This document shows positions 25,508 to 33,188 of a stretch of 47,646 bases of DNA, one piece after another. The position numbers were made by a program, and so were the translations under genes. Origin of the DNA: Lachnospiraceae bacterium (GTDB lineage: Bacteria; Bacillota; Clostridia; Lachnospirales; Lachnospiraceae); contig JAQYDI010000076.1 of the NCBI GenBank assembly GCA_028724245.1, positions 1 through 47,646 of the forward strand. Direction: 5' to 3'. The notes beneath the pieces are model-generated. The model ran no database searches. It was not told the origin of the DNA and saw only the letters and a program-made list of their open reading frames with translations. Each line of letters starts with the position of its first letter. Position 1 is the first letter of the stretch.

Positions 25508-26851
25508 TCATATTCCTGCTGCTGCCTGTCCTGCCAGCCATCCGCTTGACCAGGCCCACTGAAGGTTATAACCTCCGCAGATTCCATCCACGTCCAGCAG
25601 TTCCCCGGCAAAATACAGGCCGGGGCAGAGAAGTGATTCCAGTGTGTCTCCACTGACTTCCTGCAGATCAACTCCTCCGCAGGTAACCTGAGCCCGGTCA
25701 AATCCGTTCATCTCCCGGCAGGTACACAGCAGATGCCGGGTAAGATCAGGCAGACTCTTTCTCTGCTCCTTTGTCAGCTGCTTCAGCACCGCCAGCAGCT
25801 TTGCCGGATAAAGACCGGCATACTGTTTTTCTGTATGTGTCTGCAGATAAACGGTCAGCTCTGCTTCACTGAGTTCCGGGAAAAATGTAATCTCCGCCTG
25901 AACACGTTTTCGCTCTTCCAAAGCTTTTGCTGCATAACGGCTGACCTGAAAAACAGGGATTCCCGATATTCCGTAATCCGTCAGCTGAAGTTCTCCGGTG
26001 TCGGAAGCCAGAGGCTTTCCGTCTGCCAGAATCGTTACACGGGCAGAAACCCGTACACCGGCCAGCTGTTTGAACCAGGCTTCCCCGCAGCGGATGCCGG
26101 TTAATACCGGCAGAGGAGTCACGATATGGTGACCCAGCAAACGGGCCAGTTCATATCCGTTTCCATCCGACCCAAGAGCCGGTGATGCTTTGCCGCCGCA
26201 GGCCAGAATCACACGGTCGCTGTACAGAACCCGTTCCTCACAGCGAACGGTTTCACAGGCCGTCTTTTTTCTGCCGTTTTTCCCGGCAGCATTCTGCATA
26301 CTATTCTTTTTACTGTTTTTTCGCCCTGTTTCCCGGGCATCACACCGGATTGCTTCTTTTTCTGTTATCCGTACCAGAATCTGAAAACCGCTCTTTCCTT
26401 TTTCAGCCAAAGAAACCTCCGTTTTTTTCTGCGCTTTTTCAGCTTTACGAATTTCCAGCACTTTACAGTCTGTCAGAATTTCCACACCAAGTTCTTCCGC
26501 TTTTTTCCGGAGCAGATCGGCAACCGCCTGCGCCTGTTCCGACATGGGATAATAATATCCGTTCCTTTCGTGTGGAAATATGCCCAGTGTCCGAAAAAAA
26601 TCCAGCGTTTTTTCCACATTGAAGCGCTCAATCACCTGCATGGCAAATTCGTTTCCATGATAGCATGATACATCCATTCTGTCATTAGTAAAATTACAAT
26701 GGCCGTTTCCGGTGGCAAGTATTTTCTTTCCTGTTTTTTCCTTCTGTTCCAGCAAAGTAACATGCGCCCCTGCTTCTGCAGCGCTGATTGCTGCCATAAG
26801 CCCCGACGCTCCTGCTCCTGCAATCACAATATGTAATTTCCGTTTTTTCAC
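25508..26851 (-). CDS. BaiN/HI0933-like FAD-dependent oxidoreductase with a basic insert
   Basis: A 447-residue flavoprotein starting at GTG 26851 after AGGAGA. The N terminus is VIAGAGASGLMAAISAAEAG, followed by the family block KKILATGNGHCNFTND and the later VILACGGKASPALGSDGNGYELA and CGGVDLQEV. The C-terminal GELLDVDGICGGYNLQWAWSSGWLAG is also diagnostic. Usual length is about 400-415; the surplus comes from an unusual low-complexity, Lys/Arg/Asn-rich segment at about residues 165-208 (with another loop at 137-155). Bile-acid reduction is known for BaiN of Clostridium scindens; most members are of unknown substrate and no bile genes are near. Confidence 0.88.
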   Translation of the reverse strand: MKKRKLHIVIAGAGASGLMAAISAAEAGAHVTLLEQKEKTGKKILATGNGHCNFTNDRMDVSCYHGNEFAMQVIERFNVEKTLDFFRTLGIFPHERNGYYYPMSEQAQAVADLLRKKAEELGVEILTDCKVLEIRKAEKAQKKTEVSLAEKGKSGFQILVRITEKEAIRCDARETGRKNSKKNSMQNAAGKNGRKKTACETVRCEERVLYSDRVILACGGKASPALGSDGNGYELARLLGHHIVTPLPVLTGIRCGEAWFKQLAGVRVSARVTILADGKPLASDTGELQLTDYGISGIPVFQVSRYAAKALEERKRVQAEITFFPELSEAELTVYLQTHTEKQYAGLYPAKLLAVLKQLTKEQRKSLPDLTRHLLCTCREMNGFDRAQVTCGGVDLQEVSGDTLESLLCPGLYFAGELLDVDGICGGYNLQWAWSSGWLAGQAAAGI

Positions 26852-26928
26852 ATTTGTTCTCCTGTCTTTCTGTATCTGAAAAGAATCCGCATCCGGCTGA
26901 ATAAATCCCGATGCGGATATCCTGCCGC

Positions 26929-27339
26929 TCAGCTGCTGCAGTTTTCAAGGTACTCATAAAGCGCCGGCAGATTCTCCAGATAAATCCCCTGCTTCAGTTC
27001 CTGAATCAGTGCCTCTGCCAGCTCCTCTTCATCAATTCTTGTCCGCATACAGACCTGCCGGTGATCTCCGGTATAGGCAATAATTTCATCATTACTCAAT
27101 GTGACATAATAAAAAGCATCCGAACCGGCCGCCTTCTGTGTTTCTTTCTGCGTCTCTTCTTCACGGTCCTCTGCATATTCCTCCTGCCCCGTCAGCGACG
27201 AAGCCGTCTGGTTTATACTGTCCTCATACTGCCTGTTTAAATCAGCATACTCTTTTTTAAGAGACATATATCCGAAAACGGATCCCGCCGCAATCAGAGA
27301 CATTACAGCGAAAAGGCAGATACAGATACGTAATCTCAT
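26929..27339 (-). CDS. BofC-like membrane-anchored protein, probable sporulation signalling
   Basis: A 136-residue protein starting at ATG 27339 (GGAG nine bases upstream; a TTG two codons earlier is too close). Residues 4-27 are a signal anchor, residues 28-70 an acidic linker, and residues 75-136 (FYYVTLSNDEIIAYTGDH to the end) match the pattern of the BofC C-terminal domain, ending LPALYEYLENCSS. In Bacillus, BofC restrains forespore signalling to the mother cell. The match is by pattern only and the N-terminal BofC domain is absent. A candidate sigma-G/F-type promoter lies upstream at 27361-27391. Confidence 0.55.
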   Translation of the reverse strand: MRLRICICLFAVMSLIAAGSVFGYMSLKKEYADLNRQYEDSINQTASSLTGQEEYAEDREEETQKETQKAAGSDAFYYVTLSNDEIIAYTGDHRQVCMRTRIDEEELAEALIQELKQGIYLENLPALYEYLENCSS

Positions 27340-27360
27340 AAACAATCACTCCTTTACGTA

Positions 27361-27391
27361 TAGTATCTGCCATATTCTTCATTTTTATTCA
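27361..27391 (-). promoter_or_regulatory. Candidate forespore (sigma-G/F-like) promoter before the BofC-like gene
   Basis: On the minus strand TGAATA (27386-27391), 18-base spacer, GATACTA (27361-27367). This is one mismatch from the sigma-G -10 consensus CATnnTA with a good -35. It is 22 bases upstream of the chosen start. Single short matches like this occur by chance, so it is tentative. Confidence 0.3.
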
Positions 27392-27435
27392 ATATAACCT
27401 GAAAAATTCATATATCCTGTTTCAGATAAATTGAT

Positions 27436-29112
27436 TCAGGCTGTTTTTCTTAACAAATGCAGTTTTTTTGCAATCTTAACCAGCAGCGCGCCTTTGGGAA
27501 AAGCTTTCAGATCCGATTCCGAAATCGCGCCGGTTAACAGCAGAGCTACCGCATAAACTGCCACTGCCACGCAGATGGCCAGCAGTACGGCAACGGTGTT
27601 GCTCTTCAGAAGAATGTACAGACCTTTCCAGGTTCCCCATGCGGCAATGCCCATCAGAACAGAGCTTACGGCAGGAAGCAGGAAGGTACATTTGATCTCC
27701 AGCTTAAAACGGATTGCCCGGTAAATGGAGCGATAATTCATGACATTCATCATCAGGCCGAAAATAATATCGGCAACAACCACACCGTAAATACCGAAAG
27801 GCAGCAGCCACAGACAGAGAATCAGGATCACCAGATGCGCAGCCAGCGAAACAGCTGCATTCTTGGCAGGCTCTTTAACCCGGCCGATTCCCTGCAGTAC
27901 ACCATTGGTAATGGTGGAGAAAGAATACAGGATCACTGTAATTCCGCCCATGATCAGCAGTCTGGAGGCCAGATCATTGCTTTCCGGAGTTCCTGCAAAC
28001 AGAAGCTGCAGAATCGGTCTGCTCAGTACAGCCAGCCCCACGCAGGAAGGAATGGCGATCAGCATGGCAAAACGAATAGCCGTACGGATCTTCTGCGTGA
28101 TCTGCGCCGGTGTAGAAGTCTTCAGGGTACGGGAAAGATTGGGTACCGCAGAAGCTGATAATGCCGTCGCAAATGCCAGCGGCACATGGGTCAGCAGATG
28201 ATACTTGCCTGAATACGCATTCCAGCTGATCTGATAGGCATTTCCCGACATACCTGCAAGATCCGCAAAATTACTGAAAATTGCCGAATCCAGTACACTG
28301 CTGATATTGTAGATTGCCGAGTTCAGTGTAATCGGAAGAATCATAAGCACCAGCGTAGACAGAAGCTGTTTATAGGATTCCTTTACCTTTGATTCTCCGG
28401 AAATCTTTTCACTGCTTCCCGCATAATACATGCGGTAAATGACAATGCAGACGATCAGACCTGCTGCAGCACCCGACAGGGTACCGACAGTACCGCCGGC
28501 GGCACCCAGAGCATCCGCCCACAGATCATCACCGTGCAGCAGATCAAGACGGTGCCCCATATTCCACAGGATCCATGCTCCCAGAATACTCATAACTGCA
28601 TTCACGATCTGTTCAATAATCTGGGAAATCGCCGTAGGCACCATGGTTCCGTATCCCTGGAAGAATCCACGGAAAGCTCCCATAAAAGCAGAAATCCAGA
28701 CTGTGGGTGCAAGAACCATCAATGCATACTTGATCTCCGCTCTTTTATACACAACATCAGCAAAAAAACCTGCCCCAAAAAACAGAACACTGTATGCCGC
28801 AGCGCCCACAACCGTGGCAAATAAAAGCGCAGTCACGAAGACCCGGCTGGCATTCCATTCCTGTTTATTGCCGATACGTTCCGCAACCATTTTTGATACG
28901 GCGGTGGGAATCCCGAAGGAAGCGATCATCCAGATCAGAGAATAGATTTCGTAGGCATTGGTGTATGCCGCATTGCCTCCATCTCCCAGGATATTGGTCA
29001 GCGGAATCCGGTATACAATACCGATCAGCCGGACAATAACCGAAGCAATTGCCAGTATGCTTCCCTGAATCAGAAAATTGGCTTCTCTTCTGCGCTTTTG
29101 TTTCTCTGCCAT
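27436..29112 (-). CDS. SpoVB/MurJ-type lipid flippase of the MOP superfamily
   Basis: A 558-residue protein with 14 hydrophobic segments. ATG 29112 is preferred over ATG 29124 because the GGAGG site abuts the latter. The first segment reads FLIQGSILAIASVIVRLIGIVYRIPL, typical of the SpoVB/YtgP subfamily, which act on lipid-linked cell-wall precursors, in vegetative growth (YtgP) or spore cortex synthesis (SpoVB). Its mid-region G-x-FRGFFQGYGTM and the late GVLQGIGR are also family blocks. The two subgroups cannot be separated by eye. It follows a consensus-like promoter (29220-29248). Confidence 0.85.
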   Translation of the reverse strand: MAEKQKRRREANFLIQGSILAIASVIVRLIGIVYRIPLTNILGDGGNAAYTNAYEIYSLIWMIASFGIPTAVSKMVAERIGNKQEWNASRVFVTALLFATVVGAAAYSVLFFGAGFFADVVYKRAEIKYALMVLAPTVWISAFMGAFRGFFQGYGTMVPTAISQIIEQIVNAVMSILGAWILWNMGHRLDLLHGDDLWADALGAAGGTVGTLSGAAAGLIVCIVIYRMYYAGSSEKISGESKVKESYKQLLSTLVLMILPITLNSAIYNISSVLDSAIFSNFADLAGMSGNAYQISWNAYSGKYHLLTHVPLAFATALSASAVPNLSRTLKTSTPAQITQKIRTAIRFAMLIAIPSCVGLAVLSRPILQLLFAGTPESNDLASRLLIMGGITVILYSFSTITNGVLQGIGRVKEPAKNAAVSLAAHLVILILCLWLLPFGIYGVVVADIIFGLMMNVMNYRSIYRAIRFKLEIKCTFLLPAVSSVLMGIAAWGTWKGLYILLKSNTVAVLLAICVAVAVYAVALLLTGAISESDLKAFPKGALLVKIAKKLHLLRKTA

Positions 29113-29219
29113 AAAAAGTCTCATCCTCCATTATATAGAACCGGCAGATGTGCATGGTATCCGCCGGCATCACAGCCTGTCACTCAGACTGTTCCTGCTT
29201 CATTTGTAACCAGTTACTG

Positions 29220-29248
29220 ATAATACACCCTGAAAACGGAAGCGTCAA
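29220..29248 (-). promoter_or_regulatory. Sigma-A promoter for the flippase-to-metY gene series
   Basis: On the minus strand TTGACG (29243-29248), 17-base spacer, TATTAT (29220-29225). It lies between the ybeY terminator and the flippase start. As no clear terminator is seen until beyond metY, it may drive the whole series of ten genes. Confidence 0.7.
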
Positions 29249-29280
29249 TCACTTTTTCGGTAAATGACAAAGCACACCCC

Positions 29281-29317
29281 AAAAAACGACTCGATGCAGC
29301 TTTCTTTGCAGCTATCG
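29281..29317 (-). terminator. Terminator of the phoH-ybeY operon
   Basis: On the minus strand an 8-bp imperfect stem with a two-base bulge overlaps the ybeY stop codon (ACACGATAGCT pairing with AGCTGCATCGAGT) and is followed by CGTTTTTT. The stem is less regular than others in the window but the T6 run is clear. Confidence 0.6.
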
Positions 29318-29815
29318 TGTAATCCCCAGCTGATTCAGCAGTTCTTTCTGCCTTTCCTCCATCACCAGACGTTCTTCCTCTTCCATATGATCGTATCCGA
29401 AAAGATGGAACATGCTGTGAGCTGCAAGAAATGCCAGCTCACGCTCAGCGGAATGTCCATAAGCTTTGGCCTGCTCCAACACCTTGTCAACGGAAATCAC
29501 GATGTCGCCCAGAACCAGTTCTCCTGTTTCCGGATTAAAACAGTCCTGATCGGAATCTTCGCAATGATCAAAATTACCCGGTTCTTCATATTCAACCATG
29601 GGAAAGGAAAGTACATCCGTCGGCCGGTCGATTCCCCGGAATTCCCGGTTGATCCTGTGTATTTCTTCATTATCTGTCAACAGGATGCTGACTTCGGCTT
29701 CATAGGGGCAGGGTTCAAAATCCATGGCTCCCATGACAACTTTTCTTAACAGAGCATCCCAGTCAAAAGGCAGCACATCCTGACTGCCGTATTCATTTTC
29801 AATTTCAATTGTCAT
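29312..29815 (-). CDS. ybeY: Endoribonuclease YbeY, rRNA maturation factor
   Basis: A 167-residue zinc-dependent RNase acting in 16S rRNA 3' end processing and 70S quality control. The metal site is in AAHSMFHLFGYDH near the C terminus (three His; the usual HGxxH reads HSMFH here, a mild variant). Also present: IHRINREFRGIDRPTDVLSFP, the substrate-binding RPTDVLSF block. ATG 29815 follows AGAGGAA. It is 15 bases from phoH, its usual neighbour. Confidence 0.95.
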   Translation of the reverse strand: MTIEIENEYGSQDVLPFDWDALLRKVVMGAMDFEPCPYEAEVSILLTDNEEIHRINREFRGIDRPTDVLSFPMVEYEEPGNFDHCEDSDQDCFNPETGELVLGDIVISVDKVLEQAKAYGHSAERELAFLAAHSMFHLFGYDHMEEEERLVMEERQKELLNQLGITR

Positions 29816-29830
29816 AATCTATTCCTCTGA

Positions 29831-30880
29831 TTAATGTTTCTCCCTGTATTCCGTGCTTCGTCTGCCGGAAGTACTTTTGCTTTCTGCAGATCCCCTGCGT
29901 CCCGCTGTCCGGTTCTTTTTATTCTCCTGTTCTTCATAAACTTCATATGCTTCGACGATCTTCTGCACCAGCGGATGACGGACAATATCTTTCGCTCCCA
30001 GCTGTGTAAAGGCAATCCCCTCTACGTTCTTCAGTACACGCATGGCGGTATCAAGACCGGAGGTAATATCCGGTGCCAGATCGCGCTGGGTGGCATCACC
30101 GGTCACGACCACTTTGGAACCGAAACCGATTCGTGTCAGAAACATCTTCATCTGAGCTGAAGTCGTATTCTGAGATTCATCCAGAATAATAAAAGCATTG
30201 TCCAGCGTACGCCCTCTCATATATGCCAGCGGAGCCACCTCGATCAATCCCTTTTCCATATTGCTGACCGTGGTTTCCGGTCCCATCATCTGGTAATGTG
30301 CATCATAAAGCGGCCGCAGATAAGGATCTACCTTACTCTGCAGATCACCGGGCAAAAACCCCAGCTTTTCCCCGGCTTCAATGGCAGGCCGGGTCATAAT
30401 GATCCGGTTTACCTCACCGTTTTTAAAGGCTTTAACCGCCATAGCCATGGCCAGATAGGTTTTGCCGGTACCTGCAGGGCCGATTCCGAAGGTGATCATA
30501 TGATTCTGAATAGCATCTACATAACTTTTCTGTCCCAGTGTTTTGGGTTTTACAGGCTTTCCATTAATCGTCCTGCACAGGACATCATCATCCAGCTCCA
30601 GAACGGCCTCCTGCTTCTCTTCAAAAACCAGTGCGAGGGTATAATCCACATTCTGTTCCGTAATGGTATTGCCCCTTTTCGACAGTTCCAGCAGACTGGT
30701 AAATACTCCGGCTGCTTTTCCGACCATCTCCTCCGGCCCGATAATCTTCATAAAACCATCTCTGGAGATAACGGTCACCCGGAGTGCCCTCTCGATTTTT
30801 TTCACATATGCATCAAACTGCCCGCAAATATTCCTTTCATGCTCTGTAGGAATTGCCAGCGACTGTTCAATTAAACTCAT
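29831..30880 (-). CDS. phoH: PhoH-family ATPase
   Basis: A 349-residue protein with an N-terminal RNA-binding-like region and a C-terminal P-loop ATPase domain: Walker A in FGIGPAGTGKTYLA, Walker B in AFIILDESQNTT, and RAFIGD-type end block VVTGDATQRDLAP. The last 30 residues form a Lys/Arg/Ser-rich tail (KKNRTAGRRGSAESKSTS) typical of the longer clostridial forms. It probably works on RNA together with YbeY. Start ATG 30880, GGAG 11 bases upstream. Confidence 0.95.
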   Translation of the reverse strand: MSLIEQSLAIPTEHERNICGQFDAYVKKIERALRVTVISRDGFMKIIGPEEMVGKAAGVFTSLLELSKRGNTITEQNVDYTLALVFEEKQEAVLELDDDVLCRTINGKPVKPKTLGQKSYVDAIQNHMITFGIGPAGTGKTYLAMAMAVKAFKNGEVNRIIMTRPAIEAGEKLGFLPGDLQSKVDPYLRPLYDAHYQMMGPETTVSNMEKGLIEVAPLAYMRGRTLDNAFIILDESQNTTSAQMKMFLTRIGFGSKVVVTGDATQRDLAPDITSGLDTAMRVLKNVEGIAFTQLGAKDIVRHPLVQKIVEAYEVYEEQENKKNRTAGRRGSAESKSTSGRRSTEYREKH

Positions 30881-30933
30881 AAAATAAAAGACTCCTTTTT
30901 CAGTGCCTGCTGACTGAAAGGTCCGCTGATCTG

Positions 30934-32268
30934 TTACTCTTCGGAATTCTCCTGTTCCGTCTGATTCCCCTCTGCTTCCAGTGCACTGTAATCAATTGGC
31001 TGATACCCTGCCTGTGGGCTGAGAAATACAATATTTCCGCCGGCACGGTACACAACAGAATCATAATATATTCTGACATGATTTTCAACTACCTCATTCT
31101 CATTTTTCTGCATATTTTCAAGGAATTGATCCAGTTTTTCCTGCAGAATAACAGAAGCTTCTTTCTGAGAAAGCCACTTGTGACAATTTCGGTATTCTTT
31201 CTGCTCTACTTTGTATAAATGAAGTGAAATCCCTGCCCCGGGAAGTCTGATTTTCCAAAAGCCGCTCCCGATCTCATCCACGCCATTTCCCAAGGCCGGT
31301 TCCTTCCGGCTGCTTTCGTCATCTGTGTCATCCTCTCTACTCCCCATACTTCCTGCTGTTTCTGCAATCCTGTCCGTCAGATTCCAGTACAGCCTGACAG
31401 GGTCGGAAAAGGAAAAGTTCCTGCCTGTGATGCCGATATGATAAACAGCTCCCTTTCCTTTTATATAAACCTTTTCTATCTGATCCGGATCCAGACTGTC
31501 ATCATATATCAGCGTACTTCTCACTCTGACATCGGCATCAGCATGTACAAATTCATAACCGGTCAATTCCCCGGCATCGTTATACCTCGGTACGCTTCCC
31601 GAAACCAGTATCTGTCCCTTTGTTACCAGATCACCCGGTTTTACCATGGCTATGCCCCTGCGTACCACCAGTGTTTCCAGTACACCATCCGTTTCCGCTG
31701 TCAGATCTCCCGGTTCTGTATCAGCCATGACCGCTTCCAGCACACCGTAATTTTCCGCCACACGGATCGTAAGGACTGTTCCTTCCACGCTGGCTGCCGT
31801 CCAGGATATCCTCTCAAAAGTATCACGCAGTTCCTGCTCGACAGCCTCACAATCCACTGCCGACTTTCTGACACCTCTGAAAATCCCCTGTTCTTCCAGA
31901 CAGCTCAGAATCTGATCATCTGTATAGTATAAATTATTCTCAATCTGTATATCCCACAGATGAAGAGATGCAAACCCGATGACGAACAGAACCAGAAAAA
32001 AAGCTGCAAAAAAAGCATGTCTGTGCCGATATCGCTTCAGATAACAGGGAAGTCCGTATTCTCTCATGCAGACGACCCTGATCCCTGCTTTCCGAATCAG
32101 ATCACTGCAGCTTTGATAGTCATTCTGATACATGCAGAAGATATATTCGTCCTCATGAAAAACAATATTCCATACAACAATCCCCCGGTTCCGGCACAGA
32201 TTCAGAAAACGTTCCTGACCGCAGCCTGCTGCCGACAGCCGTACCCACCCCCGTATCCATCGAAGCAT
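30934..32268 (-). CDS. yqfD: Sporulation protein YqfD
   Basis: A 444-residue membrane protein. Residues 1-85 form a cytoplasmic domain (MLRWIRGWVRLSAAGCGQERFLNLC), one transmembrane helix follows at about residues 92-112 (AFFAAFFLVLFVIGFASLHL), and the rest is extracytoplasmic with IQIENNLYYTDDQILSCLEEQGI and TVLTIRVAENYG. This matches YqfD, required in Bacillus during mother-cell stages of sporulation. It starts directly after the yqfC stop codon, with AGGAGG inside the end of yqfC. An insertion rich in Asp/Ser around residues 310-325 looks variable. Confidence 0.92.
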   Translation of the reverse strand: MLRWIRGWVRLSAAGCGQERFLNLCRNRGIVVWNIVFHEDEYIFCMYQNDYQSCSDLIRKAGIRVVCMREYGLPCYLKRYRHRHAFFAAFFLVLFVIGFASLHLWDIQIENNLYYTDDQILSCLEEQGIFRGVRKSAVDCEAVEQELRDTFERISWTAASVEGTVLTIRVAENYGVLEAVMADTEPGDLTAETDGVLETLVVRRGIAMVKPGDLVTKGQILVSGSVPRYNDAGELTGYEFVHADADVRVRSTLIYDDSLDPDQIEKVYIKGKGAVYHIGITGRNFSFSDPVRLYWNLTDRIAETAGSMGSREDDTDDESSRKEPALGNGVDEIGSGFWKIRLPGAGISLHLYKVEQKEYRNCHKWLSQKEASVILQEKLDQFLENMQKNENEVVENHVRIYYDSVVYRAGGNIVFLSPQAGYQPIDYSALEAEGNQTEQENSEE

Positions 32269-32532
32269 TCAACTCCTCCTGTCGAACCGCACTGACGTGA
32301 TCATCCCGGTAATTCGCATGATCAGCTCGGAATAATATGCAATCTGCAGCTTCTTTCCTTCCACGCAGATCATATAACCGGAAGCAAGAATCCGGATCTC
32401 TGTGTCAAAATAACTGCATATTCCACGAAAATTCTCAATCCTGATTTCCTGATAACCGCTTATCTCCGTCAGGGTAACACCTCTGGCCATGTCCGGCGGT
32501 ATCTGCATTGCATGGAAAATCCGGTCTTTCAT
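32269..32532 (-). CDS. yqfC: Sporulation protein YqfC
   Basis: An 87-residue YabP/YqfC-family protein beginning MKDRIFHAMQIPPDMARGVT, containing LTEISGYQEIRIENFRGICSYFDTEIRI. The start at ATG 32532 fits the family length of about 90; an upstream TTG/ATG region would include the promoter and terminator sequences and is rejected. YqfC and YqfD are co-transcribed under sigma-E in Bacillus, and the near-perfect sigma-E promoter just upstream supports this here. Confidence 0.9.
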   Translation of the reverse strand: MKDRIFHAMQIPPDMARGVTLTEISGYQEIRIENFRGICSYFDTEIRILASGYMICVEGKKLQIAYYSELIMRITGMITSVRFDRRS

Positions 32533-32556
32533 CTCATCACCAGATGTGTTTTTTAT

Positions 32557-32586
32557 ATTGTATGTAACAAAAGCATGTATGTATTC
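32557..32586 (-). promoter_or_regulatory. Sigma-E (mother-cell) promoter of yqfCD
   Basis: On the minus strand GAATACA (32580-32586), 15-base spacer, CATACAAT (32557-32564). The -10 element is an exact match to the Bacillus sigma-E consensus and the -35 is close to GAATATT. The predicted start would give a leader of about 17 bases. Position right after the rpsU terminator makes it the obvious start of the yqfC operon. Confidence 0.72.
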
Positions 32587-32590
32587 AATA

Positions 32591-32625
32591 AAAAGAAAAA
32601 GCCGCAGGCTCAACACCTGCGGCTT
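32591..32625 (-). terminator. Rho-independent terminator of rpsU
   Basis: A perfect 10-bp stem (AAGCCGCAGG at 32599-32608 with 32616-32625) and a 7-base loop, followed on the minus strand by TTTCTTTTT. It ends rpsU before the sigma-E promoter of yqfC. Confidence 0.85.
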
Positions 32626-32684
32626 AATTCTTTCAATCAATACCATATGGCGAAAATCCAGCCAGATCCGCCAGAATAGAACGA

Positions 32685-32861
32685 TTAGTTATATTTACGT
32701 TTTCTTGCAGCTTCTGACTTTTTCTTACGTCTTACGCTGGGTTTCTCGTAATGTTCTCTCTTACGAATTTCCTGCTGAATGCCAGCCTTTGCACAGTTTC
32801 TTTTGAATCTGCGTAAAGCGCTGTCTAAACTTTCGTTATCTTTTACGATTACGTTTGACAT
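32685..32861 (-). CDS. rpsU: 30S ribosomal protein S21
   Basis: A 58-residue basic protein, [19 protein letters not shown] at the start, then [39 protein letters not shown] at the end. It binds the 30S platform near the 16S 3' end and helps initiation. The length and basic C-terminal tail are normal for the family. It is preceded by GGGAGGTTAGGTG, a strong promoter at 32937-32964 and followed by its own terminator, so it is a single-gene unit. Confidence 0.96.
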   Translation of the reverse strand: MSNVIVKDNESLDSALRRFKRNCAKAGIQQEIRKREHYEKPSVRRKKKSEAARKRKYN

Positions 32862-32936
32862 AGCTCACACCTAACCTCCCTTCAGTTGCGTATTGTGTCT
32901 TTACAACTGTTTGGGTAAAATTCTAACACATCTATT

Positions 32937-32964
32937 ATTATAACATAATTCTGCTATTCGTCAA
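32937..32964 (-). promoter_or_regulatory. Sigma-A promoter of rpsU
   Basis: On the minus strand TTGACG (32959-32964), 16-base spacer, TATAAT (32937-32942) preceded by TG one base upstream (extended -10). The leader to the rpsU start is about 70 bases. Confidence 0.8.
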
Positions 32965-33001
32965 CACAAAAATAATCAAACTTTGCATTTTTTTGGTTAC
33001 T

Positions 33002-33134
33002 ATTCAGCAGAGCATGATTTTAGATGGAACAGATGCGTCAAGCTTGCTTGGAAGCATCTGTTTCAATCTAAAATCATATTCGGCGTTTAGCCGAATGAGT
33101 AATTTTCGCAGAAAATTACGAATGCTTGCTGAAT
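33002..33134. repeat. Cloverleaf-shaped inverted-repeat element
   Basis: An outer stem (ATTCAGCAGAGC at 33002-33013 with GCTTGCTGAAT at 33124-33134, one bulge) encloses three consecutive arms: a 22-bp long hairpin 33014-33036/33054-33077 with a 17-base loop, one bulge and one G-T pair; a perfect 7-bp hairpin 33078-33096 with loop GTTTA; and a perfect 9-bp hairpin 33099-33119 with loop GCA. Junctions are only 0-4 bases. The whole could fold as a four-way junction in RNA or single-stranded DNA. It lies between the rpsU promoter and the alaS end. Possible GTTAC direct repeats (32996-33000 and 33166-33170) flank it together with the next hairpin, suggesting a MITE-like insertion. Confidence 0.75.
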
Positions 33135-33142
33135 TTGTTTAA

Positions 33143-33168
33143 AACAGTTCAGCAACAGCTGAACTGTT
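33143..33168 (-). terminator. Perfect 11-bp hairpin after alaS
   Basis: AACAGTTCAGC at 33143-33153 and its exact complement at 33158-33168 with a 4-base loop. On the minus strand it is followed by TTTTAAA, so it could terminate alaS, whose stop is 20 bases upstream. It may equally be the fourth arm of the adjoining cloverleaf element, as TTCAGC is shared with the outer stem. Confidence 0.6.
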
Positions 33169-33188
33169 ACCTTAGACACACCTGTATG

